Positions 37,633 to 44,990 of a stretch of 64,000 nucleotides of DNA are shown piece by piece. A program made the translations under genes and the position numbers. The notes beneath the pieces were generated by a model. It did no database searches. It was not told the origin of the DNA and worked only from the letters and a program-made list of their open reading frames with translations. This DNA comes from Bacteroides zhangwenhongii (GTDB lineage: Bacteria; Bacteroidota; Bacteroidia; Bacteroidales; Bacteroidaceae): the NCBI RefSeq assembly GCF_009193325.2, contig NZ_CP059856.1, positions 3,472,001-3,536,000 on the forward strand, read 5' to 3'. The number at the start of each line of letters is the position of its first letter. The stretch's first letter is position 1.

Positions 37633-37660
37633 TCGGGTAAATACGGCAATATTTATCCGA
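37633..37660. promoter_or_regulatory. Inverted repeat upstream of the PUL 1 susC
   Basis: TCGGGTAAATA (37633-37643) and TATTTATCCGA (37650-37660) form an 11-bp stem (one G-T pair) with loop CGGCAA, about 60-90 bases upstream of the susC ATG. Its centre carries AATATTGCCGTAT (minus strand), which recurs in the 30.9-kb hairpin. A T-run follows on the plus strand only, so it is not a good terminator for PUL 1. It may be an operator or part of the susC promoter region. Confidence 0.45.
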
Positions 37661-37728
37661 TTTTTTGTGTCATGATGATAATCTGTTCTTCATAGGCAAG
37701 CATATTTAAAAGATTAATTAAAAAATTA

Positions 37729-38838
37729 TTATTTATTCAAGTATATACTAGTATCTCTTTTTTCTATCGTAAATGGCAATGTTTGCTGAATACATTCAAT
37801 CACCTCATCTATATCATCTTTCAAATCTAGTTTTCCATAGACCTTCTCACTACCTACCAATGGATCACATTGTATGGATACACCATAATAAATGCTTAGC
37901 TTCTGAATAATCTGCGATAAAGTATTGCCATTCAACAGCATAATTCCATCTATCCAACTAATATATTCAGCTACATCCACTTGCTTCTGACAGACAATTG
38001 AACCATCTGCTATATTCAATAAATCATGTGGAGCCAATTGTGCCTTCTTCTCATTCTTATCAGTTACTTCTACTGATCCTTCTACCAATACAATATTGGT
38101 CGCACTTCCCCGATAATTGGAAATATTAAACTTTGTACCAAGTACCCGTAATTTAAAATCCTCAGATTCAACAATAAAAGGACGTTTCTTATCATGAGCA
38201 ACCTCTAGAAAAACTTCCCCTTGAGTATATATCTTACGAATGTCACCTTTAAAACGACGAGGATAAACAACTTTAGACTGGGAGTTTACCACTAGACGAG
38301 TCCCATCTGACAACTCTATTCTAGCCCTCTTACCTGAGGGAACAATCAACTGATTATATTCTTGTTCATCTTTTACCTTTTCTTCTTTAATAACCTGAGA
38401 ATTAACCGCAACTTTTCCTTCCTTTGAATACTTAATAAAGGCATCTTCATCTAAGTTCAATTGTTCTTTAGCAGTTATCAGAGTTACTTCATCAACAGTC
38501 TGGCTGTCTAGACCTTCCGCAATAGCTTGTAAGTCTAAATCAACTGCAGTTTCTAGATTCATAAAATAAATAGTTGATATACAAACTAGAATAGAAGCAG
38601 CAATAGAAGCGGAAGTTATTAACAAATAGTTCCGTTTGCGCTTCTTTTCGCTTTTTTGTATTTTCATACGAGTTCTCTCTATAATGGAAGAAGCATCAAT
38701 TTTCTCTTGTTCGCAGCTTTCCCAAAAGAACCTCAACGTCTCACCTTCAGGCATAGTGGTAAAATCATCCTCAAGTTTTTCCTGAGAATTCAACTTACCA
38801 AATAAATTTGCAAGGCGAAAGTATTCTTTCAAGTTCAT
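37729..38838 (-). CDS. FecR family anti-sigma factor
   Basis: A 369-residue protein with a cytoplasmic N-terminal part (about 1-68), one membrane helix (about 70-92, LLITSASIAASILVCISTIYF) and a periplasmic FecR domain. The core is LIVPSGKRARIELSDGTRLVVNSQSKVVYPRRF, broken here after about 20 residues by GTRLV, then GEVFLEVAHDKKRPFIVE and LRVLGTKFNISNY. A C-terminal DUF4974 domain (about 295-367, SQIIQKLSIYYGVSI) probably contacts the STN domain of SusC. It holds the ECF sigma factor inactive until the transporter binds its ligand. It lies between the sigma gene (168-base gap) and susC. Confidence 0.93.
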   Translation of the reverse strand: MNLKEYFRLANLFGKLNSQEKLEDDFTTMPEGETLRFFWESCEQEKIDASSIIERTRMKIQKSEKKRKRNYLLITSASIAASILVCISTIYFMNLETAVDLDLQAIAEGLDSQTVDEVTLITAKEQLNLDEDAFIKYSKEGKVAVNSQVIKEEKVKDEQEYNQLIVPSGKRARIELSDGTRLVVNSQSKVVYPRRFKGDIRKIYTQGEVFLEVAHDKKRPFIVESEDFKLRVLGTKFNISNYRGSATNIVLVEGSVEVTDKNEKKAQLAPHDLLNIADGSIVCQKQVDVAEYISWIDGIMLLNGNTLSQIIQKLSIYYGVSIQCDPLVGSEKVYGKLDLKDDIDEVIECIQQTLPFTIEKRDTSIYLNK

Positions 38839-39007
38839 AATCTTTTTTAATGTTGTTCTATAATTAAAGACGCAATTAAAAAAAGAATCTCCTAGTTAAA
38901 AATGAACTTTTTTCTCATTTCATGTAAAAAAAATATATAAGACAGATTTGTTTCACGAATAGGCTATTGATAATCAAACAAATAAGGCAAGAATAAAAAT
39001 ATTATTC

Positions 39008-39550
39008 TCAAAAGCGAATATTTAGTTTCTTAGCAATTTCTTCCAATGCAAAAGCTATATGATTATTTATAGTCTTCACGGATATATCTAATAATGCCGC
39101 AATATCTTTATAAGGTAGGCCTTCTATTTTCGCCAAGAAAAAAACATGTTTACATTTCGGTGGTAACTGTTGAATAGCATTGTTTATTTTCTCCATTTCT
39201 TCTCTGCTAATCATAGCCTCATCCGGAGATTGGATTGGGGCAAATATAAAATCTCCTATATCATCAAGCAATAAGTCTGCCTTTCCCTTTTCTTTTCTCA
39301 GATAAGAAAGAGCCTTCCGATAGGTTATTGTTTGTATCCAAGCATTCATATTTTCTATGCCAGCCAAAGTTCTTCTATTTTTCCAAACTTCAAAGAAAAC
39401 ATCACTTACAACCTCTTCAGATGGCTCCTTTTGACCAATCAAAGCATAAACATAGTGGTATAAACGTGAGGAATAATGTTCCATAAAGCGGCAAAAAGCC
39501 GCTTCATCACTGTTTACAATTCTGTCTATGTCATTACTTTCAAGTTTCAC
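39008..39550 (-). CDS. ECF-type RNA polymerase sigma-70 factor
   Basis: A 180-residue sigma factor of the FecI-like group common in Bacteroides PULs. Region 2 covers about residues 8-80 (FCRFMEHYSSRLYHYVYALIG, SEEVVSDVFFEVWKNR), and region 4 about 118-172 (INNAIQQLPPKCKHVFFLAKIEGLPYKDIAALLDISVKTINNHI, a helix-turn-helix). It should direct transcription of susC and the PUL after release by FecR. It is the first gene of PUL 1 in transcription order. A -7-like box lies at 39592-39599. Confidence 0.95.
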   Translation of the reverse strand: MKLESNDIDRIVNSDEAAFCRFMEHYSSRLYHYVYALIGQKEPSEEVVSDVFFEVWKNRRTLAGIENMNAWIQTITYRKALSYLRKEKGKADLLLDDIGDFIFAPIQSPDEAMISREEMEKINNAIQQLPPKCKHVFFLAKIEGLPYKDIAALLDISVKTINNHIAFALEEIAKKLNIRF

Positions 39551-39591
39551 GGAAGTGTTTTACAGATTACTTCTAATTAACAAAATTGTGC

Positions 39592-39599
39592 CAAATATA
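39592..39599 (-). promoter_or_regulatory. Putative -7 box of the ECF sigma gene
   Basis: TATATTTG on the minus strand, 41 bases before the sigma gene ATG, fits TAnnTTTG. No exact -33 TTTG is seen. It suggests the sigma gene is made by the housekeeping polymerase. Confidence 0.45.
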
Positions 39600-39674
39600 G
39601 TAGTATATTAGGAAATATAAAAATAAAAACCGAATTAAAAGTTATCAATTATAGAAAAGTATATACAATAAATA

Positions 39675-40901
39675 TTACAAAAGTCTTTTACTCAAATATC
39701 GCACCGGATACCATACAGAAAGAAAGCCGACCGTTAGAACTGTCACAAAGATAAGTAACACATCCCAAGCGTGAACACTCACAGGATAGGCATCCACAAC
39801 AAAAGTACCACCTCCACCACCTAATGAGATAATCCCGAATTCCTGCTGGATGAAACACAAAAGCAACCCTAAAGCAATCCCGGAAACGGCACCGAAAAGA
39901 GAAATAAGACGACCTTCGAATAAAAAGATACGAGAGATCAGTTTATCATCCGCTCCTAAGCTACGTAATGTTACAACATCATCCTTCTTGTCCAAAATCA
40001 ACATAGAAAGAGAACCGATTACATTGAAGCAAGCAATCATCAAGATAAAAGTAAGGAATAAATAAGAGATCAATTTCTCGATCTCCATGATACGGAAAAC
40101 ATCCGCTTGCTGCTGATAGCGGTTCTGAACGATAAAATCATTACCTAGTATTTTCTCAATTTTGGCTTGTACAGATGAAACATTTGCACCAGGCTTCAAT
40201 TTCAATTCTATAGCGGAAACCTCTGTTGTATAATCCAGCAGTTGACGAAGAAAATCAAGAGAGGTAAGAATATACTTTCCGTCATATTCCTGCTGATTAA
40301 CAACGAAGACAACTCCGGGAGAATAAAGATAATCACGATTAAAGGAAGCACTCGGATTTGCCATATTTACTTTAGCATTCCGTTTGGGTAAATACACTTG
40401 AAGAGGATCAACAAATTGAAGTCCCGTACCCAAGGTTGCCACCAACTCTACCCCCATCACACCGTAATTCACAATAGAATCATGAAGAAGAAAATCACCG
40501 GCTCCATAGAGAATACTATCGATGGCTGTCAATTCTTCAAAATTATCCTCTACCCCCTTTAGAACAACCATAGCTTGACGGTCTTTATATTGTACCATCG
40601 CATTCTCTTCGAGAGTTTCTGTAAATATATCTACTTCAGGAAGCAGGCAAACTACGCCAATCCGTTTGTCCTGACCATCAAAGACTTTCCCCTCACGAAC
40701 AGTAATTTTTAGTTGCGGGTCGAATGCTGTAAAAAAGCCGGCTACCATATCCTGAAATCCATTAAAAACAGAAAGCGTGCAGACCAATGCAAGCGTAGCA
40801 AGAGCTACTCCGCACACAGAAATGCCGGATATGATATTAATGGCATTATGTTTCTTCTTCGAAAAAAGATAACGCCGGGCTATATAAAAAGGAAAATTCA
40901 A
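39675..40901 (-). CDS. LolE/LolC-type (FtsX family) ABC transporter permease
   Basis: A 408-residue inner-membrane protein in the lipoprotein-releasing family. One membrane helix lies near the N-terminus (about 20-45, the start MNFPFYIARRYLFSKKKHNAINIISGISVCG is typical), followed by a periplasmic MacB-like domain (about 50-265). Three membrane helices (about 275-300, 320-350, 375-400) include the FtsX core around LSMLILDKKDDVVTLRSLGA. It would extract mature lipoproteins from the inner membrane, which matters for the many SusD/SusE lipoproteins here. It is the last gene of the aroQ-pyk operon, 17 bases after rbfA. The ATPase partner is not in the window. Confidence 0.88.
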   Translation of the reverse strand: MNFPFYIARRYLFSKKKHNAINIISGISVCGVALATLALVCTLSVFNGFQDMVAGFFTAFDPQLKITVREGKVFDGQDKRIGVVCLLPEVDIFTETLEENAMVQYKDRQAMVVLKGVEDNFEELTAIDSILYGAGDFLLHDSIVNYGVMGVELVATLGTGLQFVDPLQVYLPKRNAKVNMANPSASFNRDYLYSPGVVFVVNQQEYDGKYILTSLDFLRQLLDYTTEVSAIELKLKPGANVSSVQAKIEKILGNDFIVQNRYQQQADVFRIMEIEKLISYLFLTFILMIACFNVIGSLSMLILDKKDDVVTLRSLGADDKLISRIFLFEGRLISLFGAVSGIALGLLLCFIQQEFGIISLGGGGGTFVVDAYPVSVHAWDVLLIFVTVLTVGFLSVWYPVRYLSKRLL

Positions 40902-40918
40902 CTCTGCAACAAATTATT

Positions 40919-41251
40919 TCATTTCAGCAAAGAATCAATCTTCTCAATATAATCCAATGAATCATCCACAAAAAACTTCAGCTCCGGAATAATACGTAAC
41001 TGATGGCGTACACGGGTTCCAAGCTCATAGCGAATGGTCTTCATATTATCATTGACATTCTTCACTATTTCTTCTGCCTTCTCGGACGGAAAGACACTAA
41101 GATAAACACGGGCTATACTCATATCCGGGCTGATACGAACAGCACTTACAGATACCAGAACACCCGGCATTGCTTTTGTCTGAAGCAGAAATATCTCACT
41201 AAGCTCTTTTTGCAACAGTCGAGATATCTTATTCTGTCTAGTTGTTTCCAT
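40919..41251 (-). CDS. rbfA: Ribosome-binding factor A
   Basis: A 110-residue protein of normal RbfA length with a KH-like fold. Recognisable parts: RQNKISRLLQKELSEIFLLQ at the N-terminus, VSVSAVRISPDMSIARVYLSVF, and the end RTRVRHQLRIIPELKFFVDDSLD (as GTRVRHQLRIIPELKF with DDS near residue 98). It helps mature the 3' region of 16S rRNA in the 30S subunit, mainly in the cold. It is inside an operon, 12 bases after the methyltransferase gene and 17 bases before the lolE-like gene. Confidence 0.93.
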   Translation of the reverse strand: METTRQNKISRLLQKELSEIFLLQTKAMPGVLVSVSAVRISPDMSIARVYLSVFPSEKAEEIVKNVNDNMKTIRYELGTRVRHQLRIIPELKFFVDDSLDYIEKIDSLLK

Positions 41252-41263
41252 AAATCTACTCCT

Positions 41264-41902
41264 TTATTTCTTTCTTATAATCGTTAACCCATCACGCAGG
41301 GGCAATATCACTTTCTCCACCCGCTCATCTTTTGCTACGAAATCATTGAATGCCTTAATCCCGATCGTCTGAGTATCAGCACTACGAGGTTGTTCCAACA
41401 CATGACCATCCCACAACGTATTATCGGCAATGATATATCCTCCTTGTGAGAGATGCGCCAGCGTCATTTCGTAATATTCAATATACTTGCGTTTATCTCC
41501 ATCTATAAAAGCCATATCAAAAATAATCCCCAAATCGGGAACCAGGCTCAACGCATCACCTATATAAAAACGGATTTTATCCGCAAACGGTGATTCCTCA
41601 AGCCACGGACGAGTAAAATCTTCTTGCTCATCATTTATCTCAAACGTATGTAACATTCCGCCCTTCTGAAGCCCTTCAGCCAGACAAAGAGCGGAATACC
41701 CGCTATACGTTCCAATTTCCAATATCTGGCGAGGCCGAATCATTTCCACAAACATTTTCAACATCCGCCCTTGCAAATGCCCGGAAGCCATACGGGGACG
41801 GAGTAATTTTACGTGCGTATCCCGATAGAGTGCTTTCAGATAGTCACTCTCGGGATCAATATGCTGCAAAATATATTCGTCTATAGACTCAGTCTCTTGC
41901 AT
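41264..41902 (-). CDS. Class I SAM-dependent O-methyltransferase
   Basis: A 212-residue cytosolic methyltransferase of the CCoAOMT/YrrM type. Motif I is ILEIGTYSGYSALCLAEGL (about residues 61-79), motif II has HTFEINDEQ, and the metal/SAM region is FDMAFIDGDKRKYIEYYE followed by GGYIIADNTLWDGHV. The protein would methylate a hydroxyl group on a small molecule (catechol-like) or on tRNA; the substrate is not evident. It sits between pyk (8 bases upstream) and rbfA (12 bases downstream). Confidence 0.88.
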   Translation of the reverse strand: MQETESIDEYILQHIDPESDYLKALYRDTHVKLLRPRMASGHLQGRMLKMFVEMIRPRQILEIGTYSGYSALCLAEGLQKGGMLHTFEINDEQEDFTRPWLEESPFADKIRFYIGDALSLVPDLGIIFDMAFIDGDKRKYIEYYEMTLAHLSQGGYIIADNTLWDGHVLEQPRSADTQTIGIKAFNDFVAKDERVEKVILPLRDGLTIIRKK

Positions 41903-41910
41903 ATAGCTTT

Positions 41911-43368
41911 TTACAAATAGCGGTTATTATTCGGCAAAACAGTCTCTTCCGCATGCTTCAAAGCATCTTCCACCACATTGATTTCGAGGAATGAAGTCTG
42001 CGTACCTTCTTTACCACTACTCAAATATCCTACCATGTCGGAAGGTTGCAAGCGACCTTCCTTCAACAGACGGCGTAAAGCAGCGAAATAGTATTCCTGC
42101 CCATTTGCCAATTCCGGCATATAGATTGCCTCTACCCCATAAGAAAGAGCCAGATGACGCATGGTCTTTTCCTTATAACATATAGCCAATACCGGATATT
42201 TACCACGGAAGGCAGCCAGATTACGAGCAGTACGTCCACTGTAACTGTCCGTAATGATAGCACGTATTTTCAGTTTAGATGTAGCCTTAACAGCTTGTTT
42301 AGCAAGAAATGCCGTAACATCATTACTATTTTCATCCAAAGGAATGCGAATATCGTTTTCCTCCAACTTATCCTTCTCAGCCTGAGCTGCAATCTTAGTC
42401 ATCGTTTTCACAGCTTCTACCGGATACTTGCCATAAGCAGTCTCCCCACTCAACATCAAAGCATCTGTACGATAATAGATAGCATTGGCAATATCCGTAA
42501 CCTCCGCACGAGTCGGACGAGGATTATTGATCATCGTATGAAGCATCTGAGTCGCAACAATTACCGGTTTCTTAGCCAAAATACATTTACGAATCAACAC
42601 ACGCTGAATACCCGGAATACGTTCCTGAGGCACTTCTATACCTAAGTCACCACGAGCGACCATAACACCGTCAGCCACTTCCAGAATTTCGTCGATATTA
42701 TCCACTCCCTCCTGATTCTCTATCTTAGCGATAATTCTGATATCGCTATTGTGAGCATCCAGAATTTCACGAATATCAAGCACATCCTGACGATTACGCA
42801 CAAAAGAGTGGGCTATAAAATCGATATCTTTTTCAATAGCATAAAGAATATTATTGCGGTCTTTCTCCGTCAAAGAAGGAAGATTGATACGGACACCCGG
42901 CACATTCACACTCTTGCGACTTCCTAAAGTAGCTTCATTTTTCACCTCACAAAGCAGATAATCGGCAGTCTTATCAATAACCTCCAATTCCAGATCACCA
43001 TCATCAATCAAAATGGTACCACCGATATTCAAGTCATGCACAAAGTTGGGATAAGAGACAGCGATACATTCGCGGGTCGTTTCAAGTTCCGGATTACCAA
43101 CTATTTTCACTTTCTCCCCTATCTTATATGGAATTGGTTCCGCATTAGCAGTCGTGCGAACCTCCGGTCCTTTAGTATCCATCAGAATCGCAATACGGTT
43201 GGACACCGCACGCACATTTGCAATCAAAGCTTCAAAACCTTCACGGCTGGCATGCGCAGTATTCATACGCACCACATTCATTCCGGCATCAAATAATTGT
43301 TTGATAAAATCCACATCACAACGTCTATCCGAAATGGAAGCTACAATTTTAGTCTGTTTCAATAACAT
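41911..43368 (-). CDS. pyk: Pyruvate kinase
   Basis: A 485-residue glycolytic enzyme, normal size. The N-terminal KIVASISDRRCDVDFIKQLFDAGMNVVRMNTAHA, with the conserved Arg and Asn of the active site, is followed by MDTKGPEVRT, a B domain (about 70-165), IIAKIENQEGVDN (catalytic Lys), GVMVARGDLGIEVP (Mg-binding Glu/Asp), KPVIVATQML, RAEVTDIANA and LSGETAYGKYPVEAV. A C-terminal allosteric domain is present. It converts PEP and ADP to pyruvate and ATP. It follows aroQ by 31 bases in the same operon. Its start motif VASISD replaces the more common TKIVATIGP. Confidence 0.96.
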   Translation of the reverse strand: MLLKQTKIVASISDRRCDVDFIKQLFDAGMNVVRMNTAHASREGFEALIANVRAVSNRIAILMDTKGPEVRTTANAEPIPYKIGEKVKIVGNPELETTRECIAVSYPNFVHDLNIGGTILIDDGDLELEVIDKTADYLLCEVKNEATLGSRKSVNVPGVRINLPSLTEKDRNNILYAIEKDIDFIAHSFVRNRQDVLDIREILDAHNSDIRIIAKIENQEGVDNIDEILEVADGVMVARGDLGIEVPQERIPGIQRVLIRKCILAKKPVIVATQMLHTMINNPRPTRAEVTDIANAIYYRTDALMLSGETAYGKYPVEAVKTMTKIAAQAEKDKLEENDIRIPLDENSNDVTAFLAKQAVKATSKLKIRAIITDSYSGRTARNLAAFRGKYPVLAICYKEKTMRHLALSYGVEAIYMPELANGQEYYFAALRRLLKEGRLQPSDMVGYLSSGKEGTQTSFLEINVVEDALKHAEETVLPNNNRYL

Positions 43369-43399
43369 AGTCTTTCTACCTATTTATATATTATAATCT

Positions 43400-43822
43400 T
43401 TATTTATTCTCTAACAATGCCTCCAGAGCCAAACGATACGAGTGCAATCCGAACCCGCAAATAACCCCTTTACAAGCACAAGCAATCATGGATATATGCC
43501 GGAAATCCTCACGGCTATGTACATTAGAAATATGCACTTCAATCACGGGAGATGTCACAGAACGAATTGCATCCTGCAAAGCAATAGAAGTATGCGTATA
43601 TGCACCGGCATTCAATATAATGCCATCCACGTCAAATCCGACCTGCTGGATGCAGTCTATCATTTCTCCCTCAATGTTCGATTGAAAATAGTCGATCTCC
43701 AAGTCAGCATATCTTTTGCGAAGCTCAGCAAGATAATCTTCAAATGTAACGCTTCCATAAATAGAAGGTTCACGCTTACCCAACAGATTAATATTCGGGC
43801 CATTAATAATTTGTATCTTCAT
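43400..43822 (-). CDS. aroQ: 3-dehydroquinate dehydratase, type II
   Basis: A 140-residue enzyme of the shikimate pathway. I start at ATG 43822 (MKIQIINGPNINLLGKREP); the longer frame to 43933 adds a hydrophobic stretch encoded across the promoter and overlapping xerD. Motifs: NGPNINLLGKREPSIYG (catalytic Arg and Tyr), QSNIEGEMIDCIQ, ILNAGAYTHTSIALQDAI and VEVHISNVHSREDFRHIS (active-site His). It dehydrates 3-dehydroquinate to 3-dehydroshikimate. It is the first gene of the operon aroQ-pyk-methyltransferase-rbfA-lolE and is divergent from xerD. Confidence 0.96.
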   Translation of the reverse strand: MKIQIINGPNINLLGKREPSIYGSVTFEDYLAELRKRYADLEIDYFQSNIEGEMIDCIQQVGFDVDGIILNAGAYTHTSIALQDAIRSVTSPVIEVHISNVHSREDFRHISMIACACKGVICGFGLHSYRLALEALLENK

Positions 43823-43842
43823 CGCACAATCCTGTTTTTTTA

Positions 43843-43850
43843 TACCTTTG
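43843..43850 (+). promoter_or_regulatory. Putative -7 box of xerD
   Basis: TACCTTTG fits TAnnTTTG, with the xerD ATG 45 bases later. It lies back to back with the aroQ box at 43877-43884 on the other strand. Confidence 0.55.
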
Positions 43851-43876
43851 TATCCAAAGAACAATATTTCAAGGTG

Positions 43877-43884
43877 CAAAGATA
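43877..43884 (-). promoter_or_regulatory. Putative -7 box of the aroQ operon
   Basis: TATCTTTG on the minus strand fits TAnnTTTG. Transcription should start near 43870, some 48 bases before the chosen aroQ ATG, which supports that start. The -33 region falls inside the xerD start. Confidence 0.55.
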
Positions 43885-43894
43885 GAGAAAAGAA

Positions 43895-44854
43895 ATGGAA
43901 ATCAACGAAAAAAAACAGAAGAAGGAACAACAAGCGCTGATAATCAGAAAGTATCAGCAGTATCTTAAACTGGAAAAGTCCTTATCTCCTAACACACTGG
44001 AAGCTTATCTTACAGATTTAGACAAGCTATTAAGTTTCCTGACCTTAGAAGGGATTGATATCTTGGATGTATGCCTGGCTGACCTCCAACGTTTTGCGGC
44101 AGGCCTGCACGACATCGGCATTCATCCACGCTCACAAGCACGCATTCTGTCGGGTATCAAATCATTTTTCCGCTTTCTGATCATGGCAGACTATCTGGAA
44201 GCAGATCCCAGCGAGCTGTTGGAAAGCCCTAATATAGGCCTCAAACTCCCGGAAGTACTGACAGTAGAGGAAATTGACCGGATCATTGCCACTGTAGACC
44301 GCAGCAAAGCCGAAGGACAGCGGAACAGAGCTATTCTGGAAACCCTATATAGCTGCGGGCTCCGCGTTTCGGAACTTGTCAATCTTAAACTATCCGACCT
44401 TTATTTTGATGAAGGGTTCATCAAGGTAGAAGGAAAAGGAAACAAACAACGTCTTGTTCCGATTTCCCCCAAAGCCATTAATGAGATAAAGCTCTATTTT
44501 ACAGACCGGAATCAGATAGAAGTCAAGAGCGGACATGAAGATTTTGTTTTTATCAGCCCACGAAGAGGTAAAAGACTCTCGCGAATTATGATTTTCCACA
44601 TGATAAAAGAACTAGCACAGCAAGCAGGTATTACCAAAAACATCAGCCCGCACACCTTCCGCCATTCTTTTGCGACTCATTTACTGGAAGGCGGAGCCAA
44701 TTTACGGGCAATCCAATGTATGCTCGGACATGAATCAATCGCAACAACTGAAATCTACACCCACATCGACCGCAATGTGCTTCGCAGTGAGATAATTGAA
44801 CATCATCCCCGAAATATTAAGTATCGGAAAGAAAAAGAGTCATTATTTCATTAA
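43895..44854 (+). CDS. xerD: Tyrosine recombinase XerD-like
   Basis: A 319-residue tyrosine recombinase. The N-terminal SAM-like core-binding domain spans about 12-100 (YQQYLKLEKSLSPNTLEAYLTDLDKLL), and the catalytic domain about 120-300. The catalytic residues can be read as Arg in CGLRVSELVNLKLSD, Lys in KGNKQRLVPIS, His-x-x-Arg in SPHTFRHSFATHLLEGGANLR, His in LGHESI and Tyr in TTEIYTHID. This pattern is that of XerC/XerD, which resolve chromosome dimers at dif; XerD is the better match, but XerC cannot be ruled out. It is in a housekeeping setting, divergent from aroQ, which argues against a mobile-element integrase. Confidence 0.88.
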   Translation: MEINEKKQKKEQQALIIRKYQQYLKLEKSLSPNTLEAYLTDLDKLLSFLTLEGIDILDVCLADLQRFAAGLHDIGIHPRSQARILSGIKSFFRFLIMADYLEADPSELLESPNIGLKLPEVLTVEEIDRIIATVDRSKAEGQRNRAILETLYSCGLRVSELVNLKLSDLYFDEGFIKVEGKGNKQRLVPISPKAINEIKLYFTDRNQIEVKSGHEDFVFISPRRGKRLSRIMIFHMIKELAQQAGITKNISPHTFRHSFATHLLEGGANLRAIQCMLGHESIATTEIYTHIDRNVLRSEIIEHHPRNIKYRKEKESLFH

Positions 44855-44900
44855 ATTATGATAAAATCGCCCCCTTATCCATATATTTATATTAAGAATT

Positions 44901-44908
44901 AATATCTT
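44901..44908 (+). promoter_or_regulatory. Putative -7 box of the TPR lipoprotein gene
   Basis: TATCTTTG fits TAnnTTTG and gives a leader of about 75 bases before the ATG at 44991. Confidence 0.55.
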
Positions 44909-44990
44909 TGCGTTACTTTTTCTGCGTAAAGTAGAAGAAGATTTGTGAATAGACGATATTTCAATTACAAACATTTAATTTATACCTAAA

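Noticed and set aside
43823..43933. Longer start of AroQ
   Set aside because: The extension covers the divergent promoter region and the xerD start; AroQ proteins begin at MKIQIINGPN.
43895..44854. Integrase of a mobile element
   Set aside because: The XerD-like sequence lies in a housekeeping context without att repeats or cargo genes nearby.
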